A stretch of 64,000 nucleotides of DNA from Carposina sasakii (GCA_014607495.2 CP053171.1:1364001-1428000); one strand, 5' to 3'; counted from the first letter of the stretch, positions 10,355-21,581 are shown. The notes: generated from the sequence alone by a model not told the origin. Translations and numbers: made by a program.

Positions 10355-10499
10355 AATTCCTACTACTGGCAACTCCATTGTATACAGTAAAATTGTAGCT
10401 AAGAATAATAACATTACCACTGTAATTCATTGACATCGGACTAGGAAATAGCGTCGCAGGAACAAAGCTGTCGTCCATTAGCGATAATTGCGTTACCAT
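10355..10499 (-). CDS. Weak candidate first exon, unidentified
   Basis: ATG at 10499 (GCGATGG context) opens a frame to a stop at 10353-10355. The peptide MVTQLSLMDDSF...MNYSGN is not low-complexity and includes one N-glycosylation motif (NYS). A TATAAA on the same strand (10540-10545) lies about 24 bases before a TCAG that could be an initiator, and a possible donor G|GTAATG lies at 10418/10417. There is no similarity I can name and no second copy. It could well be chance. Confidence 0.2.
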
Positions 10500-10781
10500 C
10501 GCGTCCTGCTTGTCTGTAGCTGACGTTTCGTACAAGGAATTTATAAATAGTACCTCAATAATGGAATGTTCGTAGAAAAATTACGTTACTTCAAATATTG
10601 CTAGTAAACTAGGTGCTGAAGCCTGATAATAAACTATCAGAAGAAATGGTTCAATACATTAGATTCAAACACAAATGAGATGAAAACAAGAAAATAGAAT
10701 TATACAGGCCCGTCTCTGAGATCGACCCTACGCCCCCCAATAGGAAGGCGGACGTCCAAACATTGGGCCTATCACCCTATA

Positions 10782-10878
10782 CAGAATGTTTTTTGGTCGT
10801 CAACGTTCCCGAATACTACGGAATCTCCTCATCATCTCGATAATTTTTCTCCATGGAAGCCTATGAAATGTCTGGTTC
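10782..10878 (+). mobile_element. Family A MITE, left end
   Basis: TACAGAATG leads into TTTTTTGGTCGTCAACG and CTACGGAATCTCCTCATCAT, the family A left end. It breaks off after GTCTGGTT. Confidence 0.7.
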
Positions 10879-11060
10879 AGCACGTCATTGTGCGTACCAA
10901 AGGCGTGCGCCATCCACTTTTATAAAATCCTTGGTGCCATCACTATTTGTGATTTGCACGGAAGGAAGTATGAAGCGGAGCTTTTAAGCCTAAGCTGAGC
11001 TGCAAAATGATTGCCTACTGCTATTATAGGTTAAGCTTGGGAAGGCTCTTCGCGATATAG

Positions 11061-11160
11061 ATGGACGACCTAGCCAGGAGACTCGAGACGCGGGTCCCCG
11101 CGTATCTACTTGATGTAGGCAGTTTCCATTCAGTTCGCAAAGAAGGGTATTTGGGAAGAC
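11061..11160 (+). pseudogene. LINE C-terminal scrap
   Basis: MDDLARRLETRV resembles the WTDDLAKVAG-type motif near the end of the LINE ORFs at 32820 and 51783. It is diverged and short. Confidence 0.3.
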
Positions 11161-12150
11161 CTAAACGCACCTTCAGTTCTATTGAGCACAATAGTCAAAA
11201 ATTACAAATAGCAATTTTGCTCTTGTTCTTCAGAAGGTGCGTTATGTTCAACAGAGTTCTCGAAGCTGAAATGATGCTTTCAGATCAAGAGGTCTACCAA
11301 AATTATTCATAATTTATCAAACGGTTATATCACAGCTATATAAAAGTTCATTTTGGAAATTTTGGCTTCATGCCGTGTTTTTTAAGAACCTTGAACAAAG
11401 GTCTTAATTAAAATTAAGGTTCTAATATAAATAGGTTCTAATTGTTATTCTAACAATGCCAACTCTCCAACACTAGATCCTTCTTGGATTATTAACTTGG
11501 TTAAACTTTGATTTTGTTGTTTACCTATTATTATTGGAGTAAACACCATTAGGGTAATAACAATAGTCAGTTAAAAAGACATTATCGATAATTATTAGGT
11601 TATTATTTAATAATACAAGGTGTTAATTTCGCAAAAACTTAATGGCAGCCAGGGATAAAGGATTTTACTAAAATATTTCAAATTCAAATCCAGTTGTTTG
11701 GTGGACCACAGAGGTTTACATTTTTACGTCTTCTATTACTAGAAGACGCTTACTGCTTACGTGTACTCGCATAATTAGCACATTTCTGCCCAACTTATTT
11801 GCGGATATGCACGTGACTATGGCTAATATCTAGTATTATTAATTATATATTTTTTAAACAGAGCCTTCTACTTTTTTAAAAGTCAACTCGTACGATTACT
11901 ATATGGGACCCATTTAGTATGATGGAGCATTCATTTTGTTTAGTCACTAATATCTAGGGCAGCACCTTTTCCCTTTCCGGGTTGACAAGCTACCCTTATA
12001 AGGGACCCTATACACTGGAGAGCGGTAAAATGTAACCAGGGGCGATGCGGTTTCAGACCCTTTGGTAAATTCACAGGTAATGCACACCAAACGGTGTGGC
12101 TATTTAGATACTCGACGTTGATATACTTTCTATGTCAGCGTTTTATTATA
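11161..12150. other. AT-rich stretch, nothing recognised
   Basis: No supported gene, RNA or repeat. Confidence 0.5.
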
Positions 12151-12152
12151 TA

Positions 12153-12282
12153 CAGGGTGTAACAAATGGAGTTGTTCAGTGAAAGGCTATGAAGATAGCC
12201 CTAAAAAGTGGCTATCGTATTATTAAATTTCTATGGAAATTCCTGAGTTGTTTTGGATTTGACCATATTATCTGGGAAAATT
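12153..12282 (+). mobile_element. Family B MITE, left half (diverged)
   Basis: It begins TA then CAGGGTGTAACAAA and keeps AATTCCTGAGTTGTTT and TATCTGGGAAAAT. The right arm is missing. Confidence 0.6.
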
Positions 12283-12300
12283 AGAAAAGTATTACTTATT

Positions 12301-12660
12301 CCACCGCGGTGTCAACTGCACGCACAAGGACCTTTTTTGTATTGCGTGATGGACACCGTGGTGTTATATAATAGTTTATGGTGGTGTCAATCGACCAATA
12401 AGTCTTTTGGACTTCGTCGTTTGACACCACGGTCCTAAAGTAAAGATTTTAAAGTAAAGATATCAAACCTTTTGTTAATTCCAATATTTTCAATAAACCT
12501 CCTAAAATTTTCCACTGACCAGTACAGAAATAACATTTCTTATTTTTATTCTTGCGTGTGGATCTGAATTATAAAAATCTTTACTTCAGGACCATAGTGT
12601 CAGACGGTGAAGTCCAAAGACTTATTCAAAAAGGTCCTTGTGCAGTTGATACCGCGGTGC
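12301..12660. repeat. Foldback repeat with interrupted left arm
   Basis: Right arm 12573-12660 is the reverse complement of two left pieces, 12301-12339 (CACCGCGGTGTCAACTGCA) and about 12398-12450 (CAATAAGTCTTTTGGACTTC). Those pieces are separated by about 58 bp not present in the right arm. No coding sequence. Confidence 0.65.
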
Positions 12661-12714
12661 CAACGGCTCGTGGTGTCAACCGACGAAACACCCAAAATTT
12701 AGAATATCTATAAC

Positions 12715-12808
12715 TAACTTCAAACTACTTAGGGCTATGGCGTACCTATGGGAGGTCGGTTGACCATCCAAATGTTTACAGGATGGTCAGTCGATCTAAC
12801 TTATCAGG
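12715..12808 (-). mobile_element. LINE 3' UTR with hairpin (partner at 21865)
   Basis: CTATAACTAACTT, AACTACTTAGG and a hairpin built from GGTCGGTTGACCATCC and GGATGGTCAGTCGATC match the layout at 21865-21965, which follows a LINE ORF on the minus strand. Confidence 0.5.
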
Positions 12809-12818
12809 TCGTCATCGT

Positions 12819-12964
12819 CGTCAGCCTATTGCAGTCCACTGCTGGACGTAGGCCTCCCCCTAGTGTACGCCACATGGCTCGATCTCCCGTTTTTCCAATC
12901 CAGTCACTACCAGCCGTCCTCTTTAAGTCATCGGTCCATCTAGCCGGAGGTAACGTAGCGTGCC
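12819..12964 (-). pseudogene. LINE ORF C-terminus, truncated
   Basis: The minus strand encodes ARWTDDLKRTAGSDWIG, then RAMWRTLG and the end motif GLRPAVDCNRL. This is the usual C-terminal layout of lepidopteran endonuclease/reverse-transcriptase LINEs and is related to the ORFs at 32820 and 51783. The catalytic domains are absent. A GTC/GAC-rich stretch marks the 3' end. Confidence 0.6.
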
Positions 12965-13059
12965 CAAAATCCTGGCTGGAAAAACAAACATCGACTTGCT
13001 GTCCATAGATCAGTCTAAAGACTGATCTAATGTGCTCTACCTATCTTACACACTCGTAA

Positions 13060-13165
13060 TAGTTACGCCCATTATCCACCAAAGAGTTTGTGCAGAAGGG
13101 TGTGCAAATGACACACCCACTTTTCACAAGTTACTCTATTAAGTCTCACGTGGTAGGGAACTCAA
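13060..13165. repeat. Family F repeat copy
   Basis: It shares CACACCCACTTTTCAC, AGTTA-CT and TAAGTCTCACGTGGTA with 34765-34945; the last part is also seen at 46515. Non-coding. Confidence 0.55.
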
Positions 13166-13694
13166 TTTTTATTATTTTTTTATTTGTATTCAAAACAATT
13201 TGTTACCTTTACTGATGCTGGTACTGGCCCAGATAAATTTAAAGCACTTTACATAGATTGGGCGACACACATACGCATTCATTAACTCAGATGGGCTGTT
13301 CACGTCGGGGATTTGCAATTCGGACTACAATATCGCTACACCGCCCATTCGATGTGAATCACTTACATTATTAAACTCCACATGAACATGTGTAAGGGTA
13401 AATTACGTTAAAAAAAAAGAATAAGGTATCCTTCAATATAGTGCATCATAAGGGGCACAAAGTGAAATGCTATCAACACCACGGTTGCAGGTAATTTTCG
13501 GCTTGCACCGTAATCTGCACTACGTATGACTGATCACGAATAGCAGATACAGCATTTTATGACGTGCTACTATAGTTGAATATCACGTTATACCTCTACC
13601 CCTCACATGTAAATAATATATAATTAGCCTCTGATAATTAATGGAAATGTTTACAAGATGGGCATTATATGCCATTATAGTTATGCATTAACTT
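13166..13694. other. Unassigned sequence
   Basis: No supported feature. Confidence 0.5.
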
Positions 13695-13790
13695 TGACTT
13701 CTGAGAAGTCCACTGTTGGACATAGGCCTCCACCAACAACCTCCACTCCGACCGGTCGGAAGCAGCCACCTCGCGGGGGGTCTTCCCGAT
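13695..13790 (-). pseudogene. LINE 3' scrap (51783 family)
   Basis: The reverse complement holds GACCGGTCGGAGTGGAGGTT and GAGGCCTATGTCCAACAGTG, nearly identical to the end of the ORF at 51783-52016 (DRSEWRLLGEAYVQQWTS). Confidence 0.7.
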
Positions 13791-13794
13791 CAAG

Positions 13795-14347
13795 CAATCA
13801 AATACGTAAAGAAATTACATTGCGTGACAGTGCAGTTAATAAACCGCGTGTAAAGTTACACACCCGTTAAATACGGCTTTGACAGCAAAGTGCTAAATGT
13901 ATGAAATATATTGTTAAGTAAAACAGCGTATAGCAAAGCTTATACCACTTTATTTTTTCATCACTAAGACCTTATAGGTAGGTATAGGCATTTTTAATAG
14001 TGAGTATCTAAATATAGTTAAAATCCAGGTACAAAATGGACACAAAGACTAAAAGTATAAAAAATTTAAGCACACAGAAAGTCAATTAAAAAGCCCAGCC
14101 TTTCAAAAGAACTTTAAAAACTTCGCTTTCTGCTCGTAATAACCCCGCGAGTAACTCATTACTTTAATATTTTGGTTACGTTGCTGAAAGTAAAGTTTAA
14201 GAGGCAACAACATTTCTGAATAAGTGTTTTATATAGTACCAGCGGCTGCTTGTGACTTTGTACACATAAATCTTAGAAAGTAATCACGTTAGTAAATCCT
14301 ATAATCGAAATACAGTAATATTAGTAGGTATAATTCCATAGGTATAA
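13795..14347. other. Unassigned sequence
   Basis: No supported feature. Confidence 0.5.
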
Positions 14348-14613
14348 TCTTCTATGCTGCTCTGGGAGTGAAAAAAAAACATAATACGATAGCTGCTTCT
14401 CCTCCCGGGCATACTGTACAAGTCAGTAGAGGGACAAGAGGGTCTTGGTGTTTTGTAGGCGATGGGCTGACCACCTGTCACTACTAACCGAACTTGTACA
14501 TCTCAACTATACCCTCAAAATTGGTCAGAAGTGGCACCATGTGGTTCTATCGGCCCTTGGTGCTCTGCCTACCCCGTAAGGGATAAAGGCGTGATTATAT
14601 GTATGTATGTATA
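14348..14613 (+). mobile_element. RTE-tailed repeat, full copy
   Basis: It runs from TTCTATGCTGCTCTGGGAGT through an A run, CAGCTGCTTCTC-TCCCGGG and CCCTCAAAATTGGTCAGAAG to CTACCCCGTAAGGGATAAAG and a TATG tail. The 3' end equals that of the RTE LINE at 47433, which suggests it is copied by RTE machinery. No tRNA boxes are seen. Confidence 0.8.
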
Positions 14614-14617
14614 ATTC

Positions 14618-14745
14618 CAAGCCTGTGCTGATGCGGGGCTTTGCTAGAATCACGCATCTTCTTCCGTGTATGTCATAAGAGGCGACTATGGAACTCAGGA
14701 GCGTTTGTGCTGGCCATCTCATTTAGGGAACACAGCCGTGTGGAT
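14618..14745 (+). mobile_element. Family E repeat copy
   Basis: TGTGCTGATGCGGGGCTT, TTCCGTGTATGTCATAAGAG and GGGAACACAGCCGTG appear in family order, with the middle shortened. Confidence 0.75.
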
Positions 14746-15567
14746 ATATGTTCATAATATAGTTATCAACCTATTTTTAAGGTATCTACCGTAGAGTCAA
14801 GGTGAGGCCGTGCCGAGGACTGAGTGGCATGAAATTGACATGATGTCGTGAACATACCTACTTAGGTATATACTCGCATTAGCAAAAAAGAGATGAACCG
14901 TATGAAATAGCTTCATACTTATGACTTCGAGTGCGTGAGTGTTGAACACAATGCGCCATGTCGACGGATATTTCTTCGATATGCGTGGGAACAATATGGG
15001 AAAATCTGAAACATCAACATTGGCTCTCAGAGTATGAACTTAGCTAGCAATTTCCAACAAAAACTACCAAAGTAAACGTTAATATTGACGAGTACTTAAA
15101 TGTCGCGACGCGCCGCCTTTTATAACATAAAGGGGTCTGCTCAAATGTGTTGAAATGACGTTATAAATTAACAGCGTAAAAGTTTTAGTGTAAAAGTTTA
15201 TTTTTTCTTTTTAGCGCATTTAAATAAAAGCATTGTTTATTATCAATTGGCCCATATGTATGGCCACTTCTCTACTACCCTTTATACATCCACATGTTTG
15301 TTTTCTTATGTGCATAATTATACTTATGAATACAGCATTTTCAAATGTTATTCTGAATACCGCAAAAATATTAGCAAGCCGCCGTTGTTGCTTAGGAGAA
15401 GTAGCAAATTCAAGCCAAAAAAACCATTCCGTATATATATTTTTTAAATAGAAATTATGCCTATGTATGTATATAACCTTTGATACAATAGGTATATAAC
15501 TCTTGATGCAAATGTTGAATTACAGTTGATAGTTCATAGTATATTTTTTTCAGTTTTTTTGGTTAAT
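14746..15567. other. Unassigned sequence
   Basis: Two overlapping plus-strand frames at 15233-15451 are AT-driven and look like chance. Nothing else was recognised. Confidence 0.45.
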
Positions 15568-15672
15568 ATTCTGCTGCTGGGCTTTGCTAAAATAAGAGAA
15601 CATCAGCATTTCAATGCGTGTCTTAGGAGTCGACTAAGGAAATTGGGCATTCTCATGATAAGCTAGCAACTT
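15568..15672 (+). mobile_element. Family E repeat, 5' part
   Basis: GCTGGGCTTTGCTA, GTCGACTAAGGAA and GATAAGCTAGCAACTT are family landmarks. The family match ends near 15672, within the minus-strand ORF below. Confidence 0.65.
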
Positions 15673-15867
15673 ATTACGCTTTAGAAAGTTCCTAATTTCA
15701 GGACTTTTCTCAACGTGGCTTGAAACCAAATCGCTCATCACTTCCACCACCCATGACAACGTAGTTCCCGTTCCCGGGATCTCCACACTCGTTTTACACC
15801 AATCCCGTGATTTCCCCGGAGCTCGACGAAGCAAGTCGAAGCGATTGACTGCGCCTTTTTTATTTCT
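15634..15867 (-). CDS. Coding-like ORF of unknown origin (partial)
   Basis: The minus frame is open from just after a TAG at 15868-15870 to a stop at 15634-15636. Codons between about 15850 and 15670 give a well-mixed, soluble peptide with RFDLLRRAPGKSRDWCKTSV, then SWVVEVMSDLV, then EIRNFLKRNK, much more protein-like than neighbouring frames. No in-frame ATG precedes it, so it would be an internal exon or an inserted fragment. The last ~12 codons run into family E sequence. I know no family for it. A remnant of a mobile-element protein is as likely as a host exon. Confidence 0.35.
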   Translation of the reverse strand, partial: RNKKGAVNRFDLLRRAPGKSRDWCKTSVEIPGTGTTLSWVVEVMSDLVSSHVEKSPEIRNFLKRNKLLAYHENAQFP

Positions 15868-15874
15868 CTAAAAC

Positions 15875-17649
15875 TCTGGTGGGGGGGATTGCGTACTAGT
15901 CATGTTAGTTTGGAGATTAAAATATTCACTCGAAGAAGTATTTTTTGAGGTACTGCTTTATAATTTGTATAAAAAGTATACAAAAAACGATATCGCTTGA
16001 AATCACATTTATATTCCAAATAATATGGAGGAAACAACTCAGGAATGCTCATACAATATTAGAATATCAGCGTCTAATTTCAAGTTTAAATTTATGTGGA
16101 TAGATACAGTGGACTATTTTTATATAAATTCTCTTATTAAATAAATAAAGATTTATAATGATAAAAATATAATATGCTATTTTAAAATTATCTAGAGGCA
16201 CTTTAAAAAACCTACTTACAAAAATTAACTGCCTTGCGTACATTCACTTAATTTTTTGTGTTTGTATTTTTAATCTCGTAATACTTCCCTCCTTCGCTTA
16301 ATAAACAAAGTTATATTTCGAAAGAAGCGGATATTTAATAAACAAAGTCATATGTTCATAAGAAGCAGCACTACGGCTACGATCAATGGAAGCCGGATAT
16401 TTGAGTAAATAAATAAATGCACATAGACGCGCGTAGCAGGATTTTTTCCTCTTTTTCCATATTAAATAGAAAGTTTTTGAGCTCTATTTTATGTGAGAAA
16501 TATAAATATGTATACATATACATAATTGTATACGTCATATTCCATGTTTTTTTTATTTACATTTAATAAAAAAGATGTTACTTTCGATCCGTGTATAAAT
16601 GGTATGGCGACCTTTGCCCCCATAAAAGCAATCGCGTTAAATGATGAAAGAATCGCGTTGTTATATTTCAACTAAACATTTTTGGTTATGGTTTAGTTCC
16701 GGTTTAGATTTAGTTTGGCTCATTTGACAGCAATTCAGACATTTTAACGCCTCACTTGTAATGTTGTCAAAACTTAGCGCGATACGAAATGTACGTGACA
16801 TAATGCTTTTGGCTGTGGTTTAGTTTGAGTAACAATACTATCACCGTAAATAACCCTTTTAACTTCCCTGCCCCTTATCGTGTAGTAATTGTATGTAATT
16901 CAATACAAAAACCGTTAAAAGTGTTATCAGTTCCAACCCGTTATCTGCCGCAGTTAAAAATGCTTTATCCCTGTGGGGAAGCAAGGTCGCATTGATGGTT
17001 TATTACTCTGAGTGGTTTAAGATGTGAGGGACCGGCGGTACGACAGTAGCTAGTCAATGGAAAACGATTCGATTGTTTTTTTTTTCATTATACCGCGACT
17101 TCCCAAAGTTTATTTTATACTTACGAGATTTTCACTTTAAGACGCCACCGGGTCGTTATGATATTACATATAAGATAATTTATTCATTAATTACATTTTC
17201 GTGAATATTAAAGTTACCTACCTTAATTTACTTAAGGGTATTTTTTTGCATGCATCGGTAAAATATTTTTTGAAATTAAATCCTATCATGTACAAACATT
17301 AAAGCTACAAGATAGAATAAAATTTATAAATAAATACTTTACGGGTATTTAAAATTTCACATCGCTCACATAATCATGTATGTTATAATTCGTATAATTC
17401 TGTATAGGGTACCTATGTAAGTCTTTAAGCACATTTTAATTGCACACACTCATTAACACCTTATTACACACCATATTAATTATGGAACCAGAACGGATTA
17501 ATGATTTTTATTGATTAAAAACTAGTCATCTATTATATTTATAAAGCCTACGCTCCCACCGCTGGGCAAAGGCTTACCGATTCGGAGCCCATACCTGTCT
17601 CTGCTATAGAGGCCCACTCTGGTTGAAACTTATCCTGAACATCCTTCCA
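15875..17649. other. AT-rich stretch with one MITE scrap
   Basis: 15999-16056 matches the middle of family B in reverse (CTTGAAATCACATTTAT, AACAACTCAGGAAT). 17540-17630 has a GC-richer piece (CCACCGCTGGGCAAAGG) that may be repeat-derived. The rest shows nothing. Confidence 0.45.
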
Positions 17650-17727
17650 TTTTCTCTTTTCTCCTTTCTTTTCTTCTTTTCCTTTCTCCTTTTCTTCTCC
17701 TTTTTTCTCCTTTTCTTACTCTTCTCA
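17650..17727. repeat. Polypyrimidine tract
   Basis: About 78 bases of T and C with a single interrupting A near 17718. This could adopt unusual DNA structure. It yields a meaningless F/S/L-rich ORF. Confidence 0.85.
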
Positions 17728-17770
17728 AATTATTACATATATACATACATATTCATACAAACGGCTACAT

Positions 17771-18003
17771 TTCTTCTATGCTGCTCTGGGAGTGAAAAAA
17801 AAAGTATAATACTACAGCTGCTTCTCTTCCCGGGCATACTGTACAAGTCAGTAGAGGGACAAGAGGGTCTTGATGTTTTGTAGGCGATGGGCTGACCACC
17901 TGTCACTACTAACCGAACTTGTACATAACTATACCCTCAGAATTGGTCAGAAGTGGCACCATGTGGTCCTATTGGCCCTTGGTGCTCTGTCTACCCCGTA
18001 AGG
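17771..18003 (+). mobile_element. RTE-tailed repeat, left arm of an inverted pair
   Basis: A full-length body from TTCTTCTATGCTGCTCTGGG to CTACCCCGTAAGG. The tail is then replaced by AACACAGCTGTGTGTATG, which resembles the end of family E. It faces the minus copy at 18018-18300. Confidence 0.8.
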
Positions 18004-18017
18004 AAACACAGCTGTGT

Positions 18018-18300
18018 GTATGAATATGTATATATACATACATACATATAATCACTTCTTTATCCCTTACGGGGTAGGCAGAGCCAAGGGCCGATAGGAC
18101 CACATGGTGCCACTTCTGACCAATTTTGAGGGTATAGTTAAGATGTACAAGTTCGGTTAGTAGTGACAGGTGGCCAGCCCATCGCCTACAAAACACCAAG
18201 ACCCTCTTGTCCCTCTACTGACTTGTACAGTATGCTGGGAAAGAAAAGCAGCTGTAGTATTATACGTTTTTTTTTCACTCCCAGAGCAGCATAGAAGAAA
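18018..18300 (-). mobile_element. RTE-tailed repeat, right arm of an inverted pair
   Basis: It starts with the (TACA)n tail and ends CCCAGAGCAGCATAGAAGAA. Together with 17771-18003 it forms a ~530-bp inverted repeat, tail to tail. Confidence 0.85.
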
Positions 18301-19258
18301 TCATCCCTAAATAAACTAATATAACGCTATGTACTGTATCCTTAGCCTTATGTTTTACTACCCGTAATCTAGAGAGCCATTTCATTTCCGGCTCTCGTCT
18401 CAAGACCCACGTTCACAGTTCTCACCCTTTTATCTCGTATCTTGTTATTGTTCTGTTACTATACAGCTATTTTATTACCCTAGTAGCTTTTTTGACCTTG
18501 TAAGAGTTTGTGTACCTTCTATGGAATATATCCCTATTTTCTAGTAAACCCTTTATTCCACTGGTGGCCCACGAAGGTACAGCATCGTTTCCTAGAATAG
18601 CGGTGCCGTCATATAGCGGCGATAAAGGAACTTTTTACATGTTGGCACCGTAAAAGTGTGTGACCACGTGCCAGGCGATGCCGTTTCATCCGGCGTGTTA
18701 CCCGCGTGACGTATGGGTCATTTTGTGTAGAGCAATGGACCATTGCCTTCGGAATGCTTCAGCATAACGTGGCGACCCATGCCGTGCCATACCATCAGTT
18801 TCCGACATATGGTGGTCAGACTAAAAGACAATTCCCAGGTTCTCACATATTATATTAGAAATTATGTACTGTTTCACGAAAATCAACCAACTTCTATATT
18901 TACATTTTGCAAAGTCAATTTCAATCATTACCTAAAACAAACATAATTAATAACTATAACGTTTAACGTTGTAGGTAGATAACGTTGCAAAGTTTATCGC
19001 TTAAACGTTATCTCACAAATAACGGCTTCAGAAAACTCAAAACTCGTTACAGTTTGTACATTAAAGTCGAAACAATATAAAACAGTGATAACGGTCCCCT
19101 TCGTTTAATTGGGCAGTTTAAAAGTAAACGCGCCTAAACCTTTGATAGCGGCACAAAAAAAGTACTAATTTAGAATGCCGTTTAGTCTAAGGTATGTATT
19201 AAAATATTTTGGGGACATGAAGTACATAAGATCAAAAAATATATTATTTACCTATACA
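18301..19258. other. Mostly unassigned
   Basis: 18590-18740 is GC-richer (GCGGTGCCGTCATATAGCGG) and may be an old repeat; no frame there is convincing. Confidence 0.4.
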
Positions 19259-19440
19259 TGTGTGCTGATGCGGGGCTTCACTTTAAAGAAATACATCAGC
19301 TGCATCTCCTTCCGTGCATGTCGTAAGAGTCGACTAAGGAACTGAGGAATTATCCCCGTTATTCTAAATGTGACTTCTGGGATCTCTTATGTGATCCTAT
19401 AGTTCTGGCTGCCCTATTTCGGGAACACAGCCGTGAATAT
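19259..19440 (+). mobile_element. Family E repeat, near full length
   Basis: One of the better copies: TGTGCTGATGCGGGGCTTCA, CATGTCGTAAGAGTCGACTA, GTTCTGGCTGCCCTATTTCG, GGAACACAGCCGTG. The middle part around the GATAAGCTAGCAACTT landmark is missing. Confidence 0.8.
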
Positions 19441-19441
19441 A

Positions 19442-19583
19442 CAGGGTGATTTTTGATCGCCAACGTTCCCGAAAACTACGGAATCTCCTCATCATCACGA
19501 TCATTTTTCTCCATGGAAGCATACCTGGGAAGTGTCTAGTTTCCAAAATATTAGGATCCAAAGTTGAGTAAATAGTATGAGAA
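19442..19583 (+). mobile_element. Family A MITE, left end
   Basis: TA then CAGGGTGATTTTTGATCG, AACTACGGAATCTCCTCATC and AGTTGAGTAAATAG, then it stops. It lies directly after family E. Confidence 0.8.
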
Positions 19584-19985
19584 TACTCCCAACTGTAGTG
19601 AAAACAATTGATTTGTCAATCTATTTTCGCCTGAAAGAAACGTCGTCAAACCAAACCCATGGGGACTATTATACCGTTTTCAATATTTGCCTCCACGTGA
19701 CACAGTGCGTTTGATTATTGTGTTTTCCTTATCCTATTCCGTATTTCCTCACTATTTAGGTGTTGTCAACACGTTTATATGGATGAAGCTCAATAAGGAA
19801 GTTTGTTAGGATTGAGCCAATTTTGCCACAGCTGGCTTACATGAAAGAAGTACAAAGAAGATATACGAGGCGAAGTATTTCCTAAGTGAAATGAACTGAA
19901 ATGTATCTTTGTACTGTGTACTTTGTATTGTAATGTGATAGCCCAGTGGTTAAAAATATGTATATTTCTTCCTAAACTTCAAGAA

Positions 19986-20334
19986 TGATGATGATGATCT
20001 CCGACCGTATTTCGGCCAAGGCGACCAATCTCTATGGAGATTGGCCAGGTACGCAGGAGATATTATAGTGCACAAGTGTGTGCGCAAACACAGATGCACT
20101 CTCTATTCCGTTACTCTCATAGTCCGATGGGACGGAAAGTCGACACGACCGGAGAGAGATCATGCGCAGGACCAACGGTTTTACGTGCTTTCCGAGACAC
20201 GAGCTAAGTGACAATTATAGAACATTAAAATCTGTACATGAAATAAATTCATTGGTACAAGCCCGTGACTGGGATCGAACTTACGCCTCCCGCTTGGAAG
20301 ATGCACGTCTTAACCACTGGGCTATCACAAGAAT
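19986..20334 (-). mobile_element. SINE-2, full copy
   Basis: Read on the minus strand: A-box-like TGATAGCCCAGTGGTTAAG, B box GTTCGATCCCAG, then GTACATTTA-type linker, CACTTAGCTCGTG, and a long conserved body ending CGGAGATCATCATCATC. The (ATC)n run is the 3' tail. The 129-codon plus frame starting here is a by-product. Confidence 0.8.
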
Positions 20335-20680
20335 ATATTCAATTAATTCAAGAATATAAAAGACCTGAATTATGTATGTATTGTATTAGTTTACCCATCA
20401 TCGGCCCGTTATTCTCGAAACGAGGCGTCACTATTTGCTACGAACAAACGTTCTTAGGACACTTCCTTATGATTCTTCCTTCATTGTATATACAGAAAAA
20501 CCGTTTGTATATAGAGCAAGACACGTGCGAGCACATACTTGCAATTCTTGGTAGAGTTGTTTTGTGCAAAGCGATACTTTATTATGCTTGTGGGCGTCCG
20601 CGACTCCCTCCAAGATTTTATTTAGGCTTTAACGTCGTATTTATTTGCACGTAATCAAAAGCCTAAAAAATATGTTAGTA

Positions 20681-20878
20681 TATACATATAATAAAATTGT
20701 AATGGATTGATGTTTGTGCACGCTTATCTCATAAACGGCTGGACCGATTTCGATGCAGTTTTCAGGAATATATTGCGACAGGTCCCACTTAATATAACAG
20801 CTACTTTTTATCCCGGGGAATTTCGACATTTTGTTTTTTCTGCAGTCCACGCGGGCGGAGTCGCGGGCGTCCACTAGT
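20681..20878 (+). mobile_element. Helitron type 1, near full length
   Basis: The 5' part TATACATATAATAAAATTG matches the 50758 copy and the 3' end reads CGGAGTCGCGGGCGTCCACT then AGT, with CTAGT at 20874-20878. Confidence 0.85.
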
Positions 20879-21210
20879 ACTTAATAAAGTCGTAATTTCT
20901 GTACAAACTTTAATTCTCTATCTCTACTACTCTTTTACTATTTTCACATTAAAATTATGGCTAATGTTCTCCCTCAAGCTCTAGGCTATGTCTATTCCAA
21001 ATTTCACTTCAATCGGCTTAGCGGTTTAGGCGTGATACCAGTAGATCAACATCAGTTCAATATCATTAGTTAAACTTACCCACTCCTAGTGGCTTCTTCT
21101 ATGAGAAGGTGAAGTACACTATGCCATCCACTTCTGTCTTGTCCCTCCCACATACATTATCTGCGAAGAAATAATATTACACTAAAAAAGCGTAATTATT
21201 ATTCGATGTC

Positions 21211-21465
21211 TTGTCTCGTCTTCACCCTATTGCAGTCCACTGCTGGACGTAGTAAGACTGCCATGGGAGGTATTTGCCCATAGTTACCACGCTGGGCAGG
21301 CGGGTTGGTGACCGCAGTTTGTATTTTCGACTATGTTGTTAGCACGGGAGGCGCTGTGCCCACCTCCCGGAAACCCTTAATCGCCTCGTACGACACCCAC
21401 GGGCAGGCAGGAGTGGTACAAACTCTACTCTGTCGGCACCACGCGGCTGGTGATTATTCGATGTA
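21211..21465 (-). mobile_element. LINE-tail-like repeat
   Basis: ATTGCAGTCCACTGCTGGAC and TGCCCATAGTTACCACGCTG are shared with 41345-41468, where the same sequence has a 17-bp target duplication and a (TGATGA) tail on the minus strand. Here the repeat continues further, to about 21465. Confidence 0.6.
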
Positions 21466-21581
21466 TCATTATTATATTGCAATTATCCTTGCTTGACACA
21501 TATGACAAAAGTCTTTAGGAATGTTACCATTACCGACTATAGGCCGACATGGGGCCTAAAAGTTCTGGAATGGAGAACTGT

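Noticed and set aside
17623..17883. 86-codon ORF rich in F, L and S
   Set aside because: Produced by the polypyrimidine tract at 17650-17727 and the start of an RTE-tailed repeat.
20265..20654. 129-codon plus-strand ORF
   Set aside because: It begins antisense to SINE-2 and runs into unrelated AT-rich DNA; it has no coherent motif.
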